From Alkalicoccobacillus porphyridii (lineage in GTDB: Bacteria > Bacillota > Bacilli > Bacillales > Bacillaceae_D): a stretch of DNA of 64,000 nucleotides. The stretch's first letter is position 1; each line of letters opens with the position of its first letter. The DNA is taken from positions 1 to 64,000 of the forward strand of contig NZ_VLXZ01000013.1 in assembly GCF_007293315.1 (NCBI RefSeq), in the 5' to 3' direction. The position numbers and the translations under genes were made by a program. The notes below the pieces were generated by a model. That model made no database searches, was not told the origin of the DNA, and worked only from the letters and a program-made list of their open reading frames with translations. Below are positions 1-9,935 of this stretch, in pieces.

Positions 1-66
1 TGAGATATCGTGTATCTCTTCGTACGCTTGGCTTCTGTTCAGTTTTCAAAGAACTTCCGTCGCTCA
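1..66 (-). other. rRNA operon leader (upstream of 16S rRNA off the left edge)
   Basis: Read on the minus strand this stretch contains the motif ttctttgaaaactgaac (about positions 38-54), typical of the leader or antitermination region before 16S rRNA in Bacillaceae. Two consensus-like promoters lie just upstream and point the same way. In B. subtilis ygxA also sits next to an rRNA operon. The 16S gene itself is not in the window, so this is an inference from leader sequence, promoters and synteny. Confidence 0.6.
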
Positions 67-81
67 TTTGGCGACTTTCAT

Positions 82-111
82 ATCATAACACTTCATTAAA
101 GAGGAAGTCAA
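82..111 (-). promoter_or_regulatory. rrn P2-like promoter
   Basis: On the minus strand there is a -35 TTGACT (111-106), an 18-nt spacer and a -10 TATGAT (87-82). It is the downstream member of a tandem pair reading into the presumed rRNA leader, the usual arrangement of Bacillus rrn operons. Confidence 0.6.
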
Positions 112-167
112 TTCCTTTTTTAAAAAGTTTATTGTGTTTGCCGTGCTCGTTCGCAGCGACAAGTAAT

Positions 168-196
168 AATTTAACACGCACCCGTCATAGAGTCAA
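168..196 (-). promoter_or_regulatory. rrn P1-like promoter
   Basis: On the minus strand there is a -35 TTGACT (196-191), a 17-nt spacer and a -10 TAAATT (173-168). It lies about 85 nt upstream of the second promoter. Tandem promoters of this spacing are usual for rRNA operons under growth-rate control. Confidence 0.55.
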
Positions 197-204
197 TCAT
201 TTTT

Positions 205-1077
205 TTAATTATAATTCTCAATAACATATTTTGTTTGATAAATGGACTTCGCTGGTGTTTCTCTTTTCACTAATGAAACACAGCCCTTTTCAACTAATGT
301 GTTAAGCATTAGCTCTAAATCAATGCGATATTCCTGCACTTCAGGCAATGATAGCATCTCAGAGATGGTCGCTTCTCCTTCAATAGATCGAAGCTGCTCC
401 AAAAAGTGTGATGCCCCCAGTTCAAGCTTAGAATGAATAGCAACACCAAGTGCTAGAATTAGCAATTCAATTCTTTTATCAAGTGCCTCTTCACTATTTA
501 GTGCTTCTTGATATAGTTTATGAATTTCAGGTTCTATCTTTTTCACTTGCTCCCAAACCGTCACTTCAGGATAAAATCCATCTTTAATAACAGCCATTCT
601 CGCCAGATGGTGAAGGGCATGAAATAAATTACTAAAGCCATCCAAAATAAAACCTTGCTGGAACAACGTCTTACCTTCTTCAAATCTGCGCAGCAATTTT
701 GCAAATTGTATGGTTAGCTTCTTAGAGCGATCCCCTGGAGGAAAGCTATCAATACGAAACTTCACATCCTGCATAAACTCATTGCGATCATACACAATTC
801 GTCCATTAACAAGCCAATCAATTAAGCGGCGTTGGTTTCCAGTAATAAGAGAATGGTGCATCATCTCTTGACTCATCGTATGAAAAGCAATTCGTTTCCC
901 CACGGCTTCATAATGCTTACTTTGCCAATCTTTCACATGATCAGAAATTAATAAGATAATTGCATCAAAGCCGTCTGTACTAAGAAAGGATGAGTCGTCC
1001 TTTCTTAAAACCAAAATGGCACACGTATCTTCTTTTCCCGCTTGATCTTGATAAAGCTGTCTTAACAGCATGTCCAT
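205..1077 (-). CDS. ygxA: YgxA-family nucleotidyltransferase-like protein
   Basis: A 290-residue soluble protein resembling B. subtilis YgxA, described as nucleotidyltransferase-like; its substrate is unknown. The start was chosen at the ATG of MDMLLRQL because GGAGG (1089-1085) lies 7 nt upstream; a longer reading would add 20 residues that run through this ribosome site. The N-terminal third (about 1-110) is the putative nucleotidyltransferase core. The rest is helical, with a winged-helix-like C terminus. It sits between the rRNA promoters and ygzB-perR, exactly as in B. subtilis, which is the main support for the name. No membrane segment or signal peptide is visible. Confidence 0.75.
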   Translation of the reverse strand: MDMLLRQLYQDQAGKEDTCAILVLRKDDSSFLSTDGFDAIILLISDHVKDWQSKHYEAVGKRIAFHTMSQEMMHHSLITGNQRRLIDWLVNGRIVYDRNEFMQDVKFRIDSFPPGDRSKKLTIQFAKLLRRFEEGKTLFQQGFILDGFSNLFHALHHLARMAVIKDGFYPEVTVWEQVKKIEPEIHKLYQEALNSEEALDKRIELLILALGVAIHSKLELGASHFLEQLRSIEGEATISEMLSLPEVQEYRIDLELMLNTLVEKGCVSLVKRETPAKSIYQTKYVIENYN

Positions 1078-1234
1078 GATGTATCCTCCCCGTAGAAAAA
1101 GAATCTTTCTCAATAAAATATCATATGTCCTTATCAATTCGTCAAGAAGTACTTCTCCTCCTCCTTCCTATTGACTTTAATTGAGTGAGTGTATACGCTG
1201 TCTGTGGTATACTTTTTCTGTCAGGAGGCGGAGT

Positions 1235-1591
1235 ATGGCTATTAAGTATTCAAATAAAATTAATAAGATACGAACTTTTGCTTTATCCTTAGTATTTATC
1301 GGTATTCTCATTATGTATATAGGTATTTTCTTTAGAGGCAATACAATCATTATGACCCTTGCCATGTTAATTGGTTTCTTAGCAGTAATATCCAGCACCG
1401 TGGTCTACTTTTTTATTGGCATGCTTTCGACAAGAGCAGTACCTGTGGAATGTCCAAGCTGTGGCAAGCATACAAAGGTTCTTGGTCGAGTAGATGCGTG
1501 TATGCATTGTAATCAGCCTTTAACGGTTGATAAAGATCTAGAAGGCCTTGATTTTGATGAGAAGTACAACCAAAAAACAAGTAAATCGTAA
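1235..1591 (+). CDS. ygzB: YgzB, UPF0295 membrane protein with zinc-ribbon tail
   Basis: A 118-residue protein starting at ATG 1235 behind AGGAGG (1223-1228). Two hydrophobic membrane segments occupy about residues 14-37 and 42-65. They are followed by a cytosolic tail with paired cysteines, CPSC then CMHC, spaced like a small zinc ribbon. UPF0295 members have this layout, but their function is not known. It converges with perR across a shared hairpin. The position next to perR is conserved in B. subtilis. Confidence 0.85.
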   Translation: MAIKYSNKINKIRTFALSLVFIGILIMYIGIFFRGNTIIMTLAMLIGFLAVISSTVVYFFIGMLSTRAVPVECPSCGKHTKVLGRVDACMHCNQPLTVDKDLEGLDFDEKYNQKTSKS

Positions 1592-1626
1592 AAAAAAGCC
1601 CCTCAATTGTAATGATTGAGGGGCTT
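1590..1626. terminator. terminator between ygzB and perR
   Basis: The inverted repeat AGCCCCTCAAT...ATTGAGGGGCT has a T-run on the minus strand, so it best terminates perR. The hairpin itself can serve both convergent genes. Confidence 0.85.
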
Positions 1627-1638
1627 ACTGTTTATTCA

Positions 1639-2079
1639 TTAATGGGCCAACTCGCCTTTACAATCTGGACATGTACCGTGAATTTCCATTCGATGTCCAT
1701 TCACTTTAAAACCAGTAACATGTTCAGCCAGAGACTCAACCTCATTTAAACCTGGGTAGTGAAAGTCAACGATTTTACCACAATCATTACAAATGACGTG
1801 ATAATGATCTGTTGTGACACTATCAAACCGACTGGATGAATCCCCATAGGTCAGTTCCTTTACGATACCTACTTCTTTAAAAACTCTCAGGTTATTATAT
1901 ACAGTTGCAACGCTCATATTAGGAAATCTACCTTCTAATGCCTTATATATATCATCAGCAGTAGGATGGATTGATGACTCATATAGAAACTCCAAAATGG
2001 CGTGGCGTTGAGGAGTCATTCGAACACGAGTGCTTTTTAGAGCCTCAACTGCATCATGCAGGCGATGATTTGACGACAT
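1639..2079 (-). CDS. perR: PerR, peroxide-sensing Fur-family repressor
   Basis: A 146-residue metal-dependent repressor that senses hydrogen peroxide by iron-catalysed histidine oxidation and controls genes such as katA. The N-terminal winged helix contains TPQRHAILE and [12 protein letters not shown] (the recognition helix region). The dimerisation domain has the metal-binding stretch [16 protein letters not shown]. Structural zinc would be held by CNDC and the C-terminal CPDC pair. The start MSSNHR was chosen because AGGTG lies 7 nt upstream; the ATG two codons earlier is too close to that site. A perfect PerR operator lies 36 nt upstream, so autoregulation is expected. The catalase gene in this window carries a similar operator. 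Confidence 0.95.
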   Translation of the reverse strand: MSSNHRLHDAVEALKSTRVRMTPQRHAILEFLYESSIHPTADDIYKALEGRFPNMSVATVYNNLRVFKEVGIVKELTYGDSSSRFDSVTTDHYHVICNDCGKIVDFHYPGLNEVESLAEHVTGFKVNGHRMEIHGTCPDCKGELAH

Positions 2080-2114
2080 CGTCATGCACCTCGCTTTCAA
2101 AACCTATTCTTACT

Positions 2115-2129
2115 TTATAATAATTATAA
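2115..2129. promoter_or_regulatory. PerR box upstream of perR
   Basis: TTATAATAATTATAA matches the B. subtilis PerR consensus TTATAATnATTATAA at every defined position. It lies between the perR start and a minus-strand -35-like TTGACT (2134-2129), so PerR binding would block its own transcription. Confidence 0.85.
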
Positions 2130-2148
2130 GTCAAGAATAATCTCCCTG

Positions 2149-2457
2149 TCAATTAGGCAACATCCCATTTGCTAGAACATGGGATAAATCCCCCGACTTT
2201 ATGAGGAAGGACGTATAACGATGTGTTTTCTGATCCTTGCGCTGTTTTACTTTCTCAACGTTTAAGCAGGCCTCTTTTAGTGATTCCCTTAATGCAGGAA
2301 GATCATCCTCATCCGCTCCGAATAGAAAGGTCGTACTTCCCTTTCTTAAAAAACCTCCCGAACTGGCAAGCTCAGTCATTCGATATCCTTTTTCCCGGAG
2401 CTCTTTCTCTACCTGATCTTTATAGAAATTATCCAGTATACATACAAGTAACTTCAT
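2149..2457 (-). CDS. cyclic-di-AMP receptor (DarA-like, PII-like) paralogue
   Basis: A 102-residue protein with the pattern of the PF06153 family (formerly DUF970), whose B. subtilis member DarA/YaaQ binds cyclic-di-AMP. The diagnostic loop here is SSGGFLRKGSTTFLFG (about residues 32-47), matching the conserved TGGFLRxGxTTxxxG of DarA. The predicted ferredoxin-like fold is that of PII proteins. It differs from canonical DarA in the second half, so it may be a paralogue with changed ligand preference. It lies downstream of bcp on the same strand with a 21-nt gap, in what looks like an operon. Confidence 0.65.
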   Translation of the reverse strand: MKLLVCILDNFYKDQVEKELREKGYRMTELASSGGFLRKGSTTFLFGADEDDLPALRESLKEACLNVEKVKQRKDQKTHRYTSFLIKSGDLSHVLANGMLPN

Positions 2458-2478
2458 CTGGATCTTCCTTTCTGCTTC

Positions 2479-2955
2479 TTATTGGCCGCTATTTAGCTCA
2501 TTAATATATTCAAGCACTTCTTCTGCATGCCCTTTTACCGATACTTTACGCCATTCTTTTACTAATTGAAAGTCTTTGTTAATGACAAATGTCGACCTGA
2601 CGACACCCATGTATTCTTTTCCGAAGTTCTTTTTTAATTGCCATACTCCATACGCCTCTGACGCCTCATTATTCTCATCAGCAAATAACGGAAATGGTAA
2701 CGAGAACTTTTCGCTGAAATTCTGGTGCTTCTTAATTGAATCAGGGCTTACACCTAAAACCACGGCTCCTTGCTCTTCTAATTCTCCAGTTAAATCCCTA
2801 AAGTCACAGGCCTCTGTTGTGCAACCTGGGGTATTATCCTTTGGATAGAAATACAGGACGATATGCTGACCTTTATAATCAGATAATGCTTTTGTTTCTC
2901 CTGATGTGATAGGTAACTTGAAATCAGGAGCCGTACGACCAACTTCTGCTGTCAT
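2479..2955 (-). CDS. bcp: Bcp/YgaF thioredoxin-dependent peroxiredoxin
   Basis: A 158-residue atypical 2-Cys peroxiredoxin that reduces hydroperoxides using thioredoxin. The active-site motif is PGCTTEACDFRD, with the peroxidatic Cys about 45 and the resolving Cys about 50. The thioredoxin fold is preceded by GRTAPDFKLP. Two starts are possible, a GTG and an ATG two codons later; the ATG (2955) has the better distance from AAAGGA. It is ygaF in B. subtilis, where it also neighbours perR. Peroxide-related clustering here fits the role, although no PerR box was seen directly upstream. Confidence 0.9.
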   Translation of the reverse strand: MTAEVGRTAPDFKLPITSGETKALSDYKGQHIVLYFYPKDNTPGCTTEACDFRDLTGELEEQGAVVLGVSPDSIKKHQNFSEKFSLPFPLFADENNEASEAYGVWQLKKNFGKEYMGVVRSTFVINKDFQLVKEWRKVSVKGHAEEVLEYINELNSGQ

Positions 2956-3136
2956 ATTCACTCAATCCTTTGTTCATTATTTATCTGTTATCGTAGCTGA
3001 TTCTTGTCTGTTAATCAATTGGTTTGCCAATTAGACTTATCCTGAAGCGGTTGAGCACCCAAAAAACTTGCCGATCCCTACTGCATATGGTTGAATGGCT
3101 AAGAGAGACTTAGATTTTCTGGAGGGAACCATATAC

Positions 3137-4435
3137 ATGAATAGAAACCAATCAGAGCTCCTATTTTCGGAAGCTCAAGAACATATTTTAGGTGGCGTGA
3201 ATAGTCCGTCTCGAGCCTTTAAAGGGGTTGGCGGTGGAACGCCTGTTTTTATGAAAAGAGCCTCTGGGGCATACTTTTGGGATGAGGACGATAATCAATA
3301 CATCGATTACCTAGGCGCCTATGGGCCAATCATTGCCGGACACGCCCACCCTGCAATTAGTCAAGCGATTCAAACGGCTGCAGAAAATGGGCTTTTATAT
3401 GGAACACCTACTAAATTAGAGAATCAATTTGCGAAGAAGCTTAAGGATGCCATTCCTTCACTAGAAAAAGTACGCTTTGTTAATTCGGGTACAGAAGCCG
3501 TAATGACGACCATTCGTGTTGCACGCGCGTACACCGGTCGAGATAAAATTGTTAAATTTGCCGGCTGTTATCATGGGCACTCCGACCTTGTACTTGTAGC
3601 GGCTGGTTCTGGCCCTGCAACACTAGGTACACCTGATTCAGCTGGTGTGACTAAGAACATTGCAAAAGAAGTTATCACTGTACCCTTTAATGATATTGAA
3701 GCCTATCGTGCAACGCTTGAAAAATGGGGCGATGAAATCGCAGCTGTTTTAGTTGAACCCATTGTTGGTAATTTCGGCATGGTAGAGCCCGCACCCGGAT
3801 TTCTACAGCAGGTTAATGAGTTGACTCATAAGCACGGAGCCCTTGTTATCTATGATGAGGTTATCACCGCTTTCCGTTTTATGTATGGTGGAGCGCAGGA
3901 CTATCTTGGGGTTTACCCAGATATGACGGCGCTTGGCAAAATCATTGGTGGGGGATTACCTATTGGAGCGTATGGCGGCCGAGTAGACATTATGGAGAAA
4001 GTTGCTCCACTTGGACCAGCGTATCAGGCTGGAACTATGGCAGGGAATCCCGCATCTATGTCTTCAGGAATTGCCTGTCTTGATGTATTAGCAGAAGACG
4101 GCGTGTATGAGCATTTAAATCATTTAGGCGAAATGCTAGAAGACGGTCTGATGAAACTCGCCCGTAAGCATCACGTTCAAGCAACAGTCAATAGAGTAAA
4201 GGGTGCCCTGACACTATATTTTGGTTCTGAAACGATTACCAACTATGACCAGGCGAATGCTACAAACGGCGAGCAATTTAGCATCTTCTTTAAAAGTATG
4301 TTAAATCAAGGCATTAATTTAGCGCCTTCTAAGTTTGAAGCATGGTTCCTCACGATTAAGCATACAGAACAAGATATTATCAAAACATTAGAAGCAGCTG
4401 ATTATGCGTTTGCCGAAGTAGCTGCTACCTTGTAA
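3137..4435 (+). CDS. gsaB: glutamate-1-semialdehyde 2,1-aminomutase (GsaB/HemL-type)
   Basis: A 432-residue PLP enzyme of the aminotransferase class-III fold that converts glutamate-1-semialdehyde to 5-aminolevulinate, the first committed haem precursor. It shows the N-terminal [13 protein letters not shown], the substrate loop [17 protein letters not shown], and the PLP lysine in [17 protein letters not shown] (about K268). The start is ATG 3137 behind GGAGGG; a longer reading would add 14 residues. B. subtilis has two such enzymes, HemL in the hem operon and GsaB between ygaE and ygaF. The synteny identifies this one as GsaB. Confidence 0.9.
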   Translation: MNRNQSELLFSEAQEHILGGVNSPSRAFKGVGGGTPVFMKRASGAYFWDEDDNQYIDYLGAYGPIIAGHAHPAISQAIQTAAENGLLYGTPTKLENQFAKKLKDAIPSLEKVRFVNSGTEAVMTTIRVARAYTGRDKIVKFAGCYHGHSDLVLVAAGSGPATLGTPDSAGVTKNIAKEVITVPFNDIEAYRATLEKWGDEIAAVLVEPIVGNFGMVEPAPGFLQQVNELTHKHGALVIYDEVITAFRFMYGGAQDYLGVYPDMTALGKIIGGGLPIGAYGGRVDIMEKVAPLGPAYQAGTMAGNPASMSSGIACLDVLAEDGVYEHLNHLGEMLEDGLMKLARKHHVQATVNRVKGALTLYFGSETITNYDQANATNGEQFSIFFKSMLNQGINLAPSKFEAWFLTIKHTEQDIIKTLEAADYAFAEVAATL

Positions 4436-4472
4436 ACACCCTATCTAATGTTTCGGAAAGGATTCATCTCAG

Positions 4473-5531
4473 ATGAAGTTAGGAGCTAGAATATTCAAAA
4501 CCGGGTTAGCCATTATTCTTGCTTTATATTTAGCTGAATGGCTGGGTTTTAACCCACCAACCTTTGCAGCTATTGCAGCGGCATTTGCCATTCAGCCGTC
4601 AATCTATCGAACCTTCAAAACATTACTCGATCAAGCACAAGCAAATGCCATCGGGGCCGCTCTTGGGGTCATTTTCGTCATTACATTTGGCAATGAGCCT
4701 TTTGTGGTAGGTGTGGTTGTCGCGTTATCGATTGCGATTATCTTGAAGCTAAAGCTTCAAGCAGCCACCATTCCGATTGCGATTGTAACAATCATCATTA
4801 TTATGGAAACACCTACTGAAAGCTTTTTGGAGTTTGCTGCAGGTCGTTTTTTCTTAATTATCCTTGGGATTCTATCTGCCTTTATCGTTAATCTAATTTT
4901 CATTCCGCCTCGTTATGAATTAAAGCTGTACGAGCGAATGACAAAGGCCGTAGATGAAACGATACAGTGGCTCATGCTTTTTGTTCATCAGGATGCGGAA
5001 ACAAAGAAATTAAAGCAGGACATTGACCGTCTCAATTCGGAAATGGAGAAGCTTGATACATTGTTTGACTTGTTTAAAGAAGAACGGACGTATTTCTTAA
5101 AAAGAAGCTTTTCAAAAGCGCGCCGTGTTGTGGTATTTAGACAAATGGTTCACGCTTCGAAAAAAGCCCTGGATGTGCTAGCAAGCTTTGACAAGCGATT
5201 ATATGAGCTAGATGAGCTACCTCCTCGAGTGCGTGATATTATCCAAACACAGCTTGAGCATCTAACGACCTATCACAGTCGTATCATGATGAGGTACGCA
5301 GGAAAAGTAAACAAAAACCCATCTGAGGAGCTAATTAGTGACATTGATAAGGGGCAAGCGAAGCTAACAGACTTGTTTGTGACTTTATATGAAGAGCCTG
5401 AATTTGATCTTGCCCAATGGCATCACTTCTTGCCTGCTATCTCTGAGGTCATTGAGTATCAAGAAGAGCTTGAGCATCTTGACCAATTAGTGGAGAATGT
5501 GACCTCTCACTTAGAAGAACCGACCGTATAA
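4473..5531 (+). CDS. ygaE: YgaE, aromatic-acid-exporter-type membrane protein
   Basis: A 352-residue protein with about six hydrophobic segments in the first 145 residues and then a long charged helical cytosolic domain (about 150-352). This layout matches ArAE_1/UPF0421-type proteins (FUSC-like); the substrate is unknown. ATG 4473 follows GGAAAGGA. It lies 37 nt behind gsaB on the same strand and ends in a strong terminator, so the two may be co-transcribed. Gene order is as in B. subtilis. Confidence 0.75.
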   Translation: MKLGARIFKTGLAIILALYLAEWLGFNPPTFAAIAAAFAIQPSIYRTFKTLLDQAQANAIGAALGVIFVITFGNEPFVVGVVVALSIAIILKLKLQAATIPIAIVTIIIIMETPTESFLEFAAGRFFLIILGILSAFIVNLIFIPPRYELKLYERMTKAVDETIQWLMLFVHQDAETKKLKQDIDRLNSEMEKLDTLFDLFKEERTYFLKRSFSKARRVVVFRQMVHASKKALDVLASFDKRLYELDELPPRVRDIIQTQLEHLTTYHSRIMMRYAGKVNKNPSEELISDIDKGQAKLTDLFVTLYEEPEFDLAQWHHFLPAISEVIEYQEELEHLDQLVENVTSHLEEPTV

Positions 5532-5575
5532 AAAAAGCTCGGTCCACCTTGTTATGTGGATACCGAGCTTTTTTA
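5531..5575 (+). terminator. terminator after ygaE
   Basis: The stem AAAAGCTCGGT...ACCGAGCTTTTTT sits immediately after the ygaE stop codon. Confidence 0.9.
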
Positions 5576-5599
5576 GAAGGGGAACGAAGTATGTGTTGT

Positions 5600-5969
5600 T
5601 TCTTCGACTACCGCTCCCGGAAATGGGGGCACGCTTACCGCGGGAAGGTATTGAACTAATCTGGCTCCGCCATCTTATTTCAATGAACCTTTTCATCGAG
5701 GCCACTGAAAAATGATCTTTAGAAGACTACGAACTATCATCAATAGTTATAGTCAGATCGTTAGCGAAAGGAGAACCCGAAGACTCCTGCGGAACAGAAC
5801 GCGGCAGACCGACATCGAAGGGGCGATTTTCCGCTTTGAGGGCTGAGGCCGTTCCCGCGGAAAGCGTAGGGTTCTCCTGTAGCGGCGCCATTCAGCTCAT
5901 CCATGACTTTATCAGTGGCCTCCTTTTCATCCCGCAGTGTCAGCCCTCCATTTCCGTCCGCTTGTTAGT
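5600..5969 (+). repeat. dispersed modular repeat, copy 1 (complete)
   Basis: This copy has three parts. The left arm (5600-5655) carries CGCTCCCGGAAATGGGGG and CGCTTACCGCGGGA. The core is bounded by 15-bp inverted repeats, GAGGCCACTGAAAAA at 5698-5712 and its near-complement TTTATCAGTGGCCTC at 5908-5922. The right arm runs to about 5969 and includes TCATCCCGCAG and TCCGCTTGTTA. The core contains GGAGAACCC...GGGTTCTCC and other nested inverted repeats. Related copies occur near 22.2, 26.8, 50.2, 56.7 and 60.4 kb, and an arm fragment near 19.6 kb. Confidence 0.85.
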
Positions 5970-6023
5970 TTGGTATTATCATCAGAATGTACACTATTAT
6001 AAGGAGACTGGACTTTTTTCATG

Positions 6024-7769
6024 TTATCCTAGCTGCTGTACATGGAATAGCTTATGGTAGCTTCCTTCTTTTTTCATTAATTCATCGTGTGATCCAATCT
6101 CACTGATCTGCCCGTTCTCAATTACAACAATTCTGTCTGCTGTAGTAATGGTAGAAAGTCGGTGGGCAACAATAAATGTTGTACGATCCTCTGCAAGCAT
6201 TGCAAGAGCTTCTTGTATATAATGCTCACTTTCTAGGTCAAGGGCCGATGTCGCCTCGTCAAAAACTAAGATTGGCGGATTCTTAAGAAACACTCGTGCA
6301 ATCGCAATTCGTTGCTTCTGCCCTCCTGAGAGTTTCACCCCTCGTTCACCTACCTGTGTATCATATCCGTGGGCTAAAGCTTCAATAAAGTCATGCGCAT
6401 TCGCAGCTTTGGCTGCTCTCACAATCTCTTCATCCGTTGCCTCAGGGTTACCCATTTTTATATTGGTTTTGATCGTGTCACTAAAAAGAATATTGTCCTG
6501 AAGAACCATACCGATTTTATCCCGCAGTGTTCGAACCTTTAATCCGCGGATATCATGTCCATCAACTAGAATTCTTCCTTCCGTCACATCATAAAATCGT
6601 GGAATGAGGCTAATTAGTGTGCTTTTTCCTCCACCACTCATACCAACAAATGCGATAGTTTCCCCTTTTTTTACGTCAAGGTTAATGTCCTTTAAGACTG
6701 TTGCTTCGTCCTCTTCATATGAAAAGCTAACATGCTGGAAGGATACATCTCCTTCTACTACCTCTAATGCCTGAGCCTCATTAGAATCTTTGATGTCATA
6801 CTTTTCGTCTACAAATTCAAACACTCGATCCATTGATGCTATAGACTGGGTTAATGTGGTTGATGAGTTGATGAGTCTACGCAAAGGACCATACAAACGC
6901 TCCATATATAAGACAAATGCCGTCATCGCCCCAACCTCAAGCGAACCCGTAATAACAAAGTACCCTGATACAATAAGTACTAATAATGGTGCAAAATCAG
7001 TAATTGTATTTACAACCGCAAATGTCTTGGCATTCCACTGTGTATGATCTAGTGCTTTATCTAAAAAATGATGATTGCGTTTTGAGAAAGCTTTTTGCTC
7101 ATGATCCTCTAAAGCAAAGCTACGAATAATGTTCATGCCTTGGACCCGCTCATGCAGATGCCCTTGTACATCTGCTAATGCCTGTGACCGATCTCTGGTC
7201 AGCTTCCGGAGTCTTGCATAAAAATATTTAATTGAAAATCCGTATAGCGGAAACATAGATATCGCTACAAGCGTTAACCAAAAATGGATATTCATCATGA
7301 TGATAATGGCAATGACGATGGTAAACAAATCGAGCCAGATGTTCATAAGTCCTGTAATGACAAAGGTTTTTGTTTGTTCCACGTCATGGATGACTCTTGA
7401 TATGATCTCGCCAACCTTCCGATTTGAATAGAAGCGTAGGCTCAATTTTTGAATATGGTGAAACAACCCATCTCGGATATCAAAAAGAACCTTATTGCCA
7501 ATCCATTGGGCAAAGTATTGCCGATAATATTCAACGGGTGGACGAACCACGACAAAAATAAAAAACATTCCGCCCATAATCCAATACAGGGTGGAAAGCT
7601 TGTCTGCCTGGCTTAACGTGTTATTTAAAATCACGTCGTCAATAATGTACATCATAACTAAAGGCAGAAGTAATGGTATGCCAAATTTCAAGATTCCAAT
7701 CACGATCGTGGCGGCAATCTGTTTCCAATACGGCTTTACAAAACTCATATACCTGCGTATACTATCCAA
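6024..7769 (-). CDS. ygaD: YgaD, ABC exporter (fused membrane and ATPase domains)
   Basis: A 581-residue half-transporter of the multidrug/lipid exporter type that works as a dimer in the cytoplasmic membrane. Six membrane helices lie in about residues 1-310. The ATPase domain follows with Walker [11 protein letters not shown]-loop VLQDN, signature LSGGQKQR and Walker [11 protein letters not shown], then the switch histidine in AHRLST. The start is placed at TTG 7769 (L-D-S-I-R), which has AAGGTG 7 nt upstream; the upstream TTG overlaps that ribosome site. It is YgaD in B. subtilis by synteny. The substrate cannot be told from sequence. Confidence 0.85.
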   Translation of the reverse strand: MDSIRRYMSFVKPYWKQIAATIVIGILKFGIPLLLPLVMMYIIDDVILNNTLSQADKLSTLYWIMGGMFFIFVVVRPPVEYYRQYFAQWIGNKVLFDIRDGLFHHIQKLSLRFYSNRKVGEIISRVIHDVEQTKTFVITGLMNIWLDLFTIVIAIIIMMNIHFWLTLVAISMFPLYGFSIKYFYARLRKLTRDRSQALADVQGHLHERVQGMNIIRSFALEDHEQKAFSKRNHHFLDKALDHTQWNAKTFAVVNTITDFAPLLVLIVSGYFVITGSLEVGAMTAFVLYMERLYGPLRRLINSSTTLTQSIASMDRVFEFVDEKYDIKDSNEAQALEVVEGDVSFQHVSFSYEEDEATVLKDINLDVKKGETIAFVGMSGGGKSTLISLIPRFYDVTEGRILVDGHDIRGLKVRTLRDKIGMVLQDNILFSDTIKTNIKMGNPEATDEEIVRAAKAANAHDFIEALAHGYDTQVGERGVKLSGGQKQRIAIARVFLKNPPILVFDEATSALDLESEHYIQEALAMLAEDRTTFIVAHRLSTITTADRIVVIENGQISEIGSHDELMKKEGSYHKLFHVQQLG

Positions 7770-7790
7770 ATTCTTACACCTTCTCCTCAA

Positions 7791-7816
7791 GAAAGAAAGC
7801 CTGGAACCCAGGCTTC
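7791..7816 (-). terminator. terminator after ntdP
   Basis: The minus-strand hairpin AAGCCTGG-gtt-CCAGGCTT is followed by TTCTTTC. It lies between the ntdP stop and the ygaD start and could also attenuate ygaD. Confidence 0.7.
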
Positions 7817-7878
7817 AAGACTAAAAACAATTGATTAATTCAAGGAAAGCAGATCCAATCTGCTTCATAAAACTTTAG

Positions 7879-8406
7879 CTATCTGTACTGCAAATACCGC
7901 TCGTACCAGCTTTCAACAAACTGCGGCGCAAACGGTCCCTTCCTTTGATGAATCCAAGAAATTAACTCATCTACACTTCTTCTTAGTATTCCATCAAGCT
8001 CGGGAGGATAATTCATCGCTTTACTATGAAGCTCATATTCATCTTCATCCAATAGCTTAAAGGTCATGTCCGGAAATACTTTAATATCGAGATCGTAATC
8101 AATATACTTCACTGCCTCATCATCCCATGTAAACGGAGTGCCAAGATTACAGTAATAGTAAATTCCGTCTGATCGAATCATGCCAATCGTGTTAAACCAT
8201 GTTTCAGCGTCAAAATAACAAATTGCCGGCTCTCTTGTACGCCAATTACGTCCATCCGATTCTTTAACAATAATCCGATCATTTCCGCCAATAACAACTT
8301 TTGACGTCCCTTTAAGTACAATTGTATCTTCCCAAATGCGATGAAGTGATCCATTATGCTTATAGCTATGGATTTGAATGTTGCTTCCTACTTTGGGAAA
8401 TTTCAT
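7879..8406 (-). CDS. ntdP: nucleoside tri-/diphosphatase (YgaC/Ntdp family, DUF402)
   Basis: A 175-residue soluble protein of the UPF0374 (Ntdp) family, members of which hydrolyse nucleoside tri- and diphosphates. It has the conserved opening [17 protein letters not shown]. The central DUF402 region contains [32 protein letters not shown] and the acidic [11 protein letters not shown] 8406 was chosen because AAAGGAG stands 6 nt upstream. B. subtilis has the homologue as ygaC between sspE and ygaD, the same order as here. Confidence 0.8.
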   Translation of the reverse strand: MKFPKVGSNIQIHSYKHNGSLHRIWEDTIVLKGTSKVVIGGNDRIIVKESDGRNWRTREPAICYFDAETWFNTIGMIRSDGIYYYCNLGTPFTWDDEAVKYIDYDLDIKVFPDMTFKLLDEDEYELHSKAMNYPPELDGILRRSVDELISWIHQRKGPFAPQFVESWYERYLQYR

Positions 8407-8582
8407 ATAAGGCTCCTTTCTCATTTCTGCGGACGCCCTAAACAGGGATACTCCCCCTGTTTACTGCTAACGTTCTAACCTGCCATTGTTTTATCCACTT
8501 ATATTATACAGTTTTCCATATCGTTTTGAAACGGTAAGGGCCTGAATTTAATAAACAGGCTATCGGATTTGGACACTCCATG

Positions 8583-8621
8583 TAAAAAACGCCCTCTAAA
8601 CCGGATGGTCAGAGGGCGTTT
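8583..8621 (-). terminator. terminator after sspE
   Basis: On the minus strand AACGCCCTCTGACC...GGTTTAGAGGGCGTT is followed by TTTT, just after the sspE stop. Confidence 0.9.
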
Positions 8622-8650
8622 CGCTCTGCAAAAATGAATGGTGCAGAGTG

Positions 8651-8806
8651 TTATTGTTGTGTTTTTTTAGACTGAGACTGTTGGTTTTGCTTTCTCACTT
8701 CTTGAGCATCTGTTTCAGATGCAAATTCAGTGTTGTAGTTTTGTTGTTCAGAAGCTTGGTTTTGCTTCTTAACAGTCTTAGCGTTTGTATTTGATTTCTT
8801 TTCCAT
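8651..8806 (-). CDS. sspE: SspE, gamma-type small acid-soluble spore protein
   Basis: A 51-residue protein very rich in Q, N, K and S, containing FASETDAQEVRKQNQQS and an earlier KKQNQASEQQNYNTEF, the paired repeats of gamma-type SASP. It is a nitrogen and amino-acid reserve of the spore core and does not bind DNA. It starts at ATG 8806 behind GGAGGTG. A sigma-G type promoter lies directly upstream. B. subtilis SspE is longer, so this is a short form with the repeat reduced. Its position between fabL and ntdP is conserved. Confidence 0.9.
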   Translation of the reverse strand: MEKKSNTNAKTVKKQNQASEQQNYNTEFASETDAQEVRKQNQQSQSKKTQQ

Positions 8807-8828
8807 GGTTTATCACCTCCACAAACTA

Positions 8829-8859
8829 TAAGATGTCCGGAAGGTGAGGGTCTTATTCA
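8829..8859 (-). promoter_or_regulatory. sigma-G-like promoter of sspE
   Basis: On the minus strand TGAATA (8859-8854), an 18-nt spacer and CATCTTA (8835-8829) match the forespore sigma-G consensus (TGAATA / CATnnTA). The distance to the sspE start is 22 nt. The -35 partly borders the end of fabL. Confidence 0.75.
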
Positions 8860-8865
8860 AACTTT

Positions 8866-9624
<759 letters not shown>

Positions 9625-9710
9625 TCAAATATGCCCATCTATTATAGCGCATAGCAGGATTCGCTGAAAGCCAGACTATAAATAAGAATGAATACAGGAG
9701 GAATGATTAC

Positions 9711-9935
9711 ATGTATGTAGGAAGAGATATGAGCGAGTTGAGTCAGTATTCCACAGAAGAATGGACAGATAAGGAGCTCGCTTTTTTTCATAATGGAATG
9801 ACACAGGTAGCACCCTACCTTAACCAAGAGGGCGCAGCCATTCATGTACAGATCATAAAAGAAATTGAAGCAAGAGGCGGTTTACACCATAAGGAGGCCA
9901 CTTGGACACAGGGCACGGAGGTTCATTATGACTAA
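9711..9935 (+). CDS. yfhS: YfhS family protein
   Basis: A 74-residue soluble protein with the opening MYVGRDMSELSQ and the middle motif IEARGG, matching B. subtilis YfhS, a small protein linked to sporulation phenotypes whose biochemical role is unknown. It has a strong AGGAGG site. Its last 8 bases overlap the next gene, so the two are translationally coupled. It is divergent from fabL, as in B. subtilis. Confidence 0.75.
   Translation: MYVGRDMSELSQYSTEEWTDKELAFFHNGMTQVAPYLNQEGAAIHVQIIKEIEARGGLHHKEATWTQGTEVHYD

Noticed and set aside
5511..5705. Small frames inside the dispersed repeat copies (also near 5836, 26706, 56790, 60274)
   Set aside because: They are translations of the repeat and occur in several copies as a consequence of the DNA sequence; nothing suggests expression.
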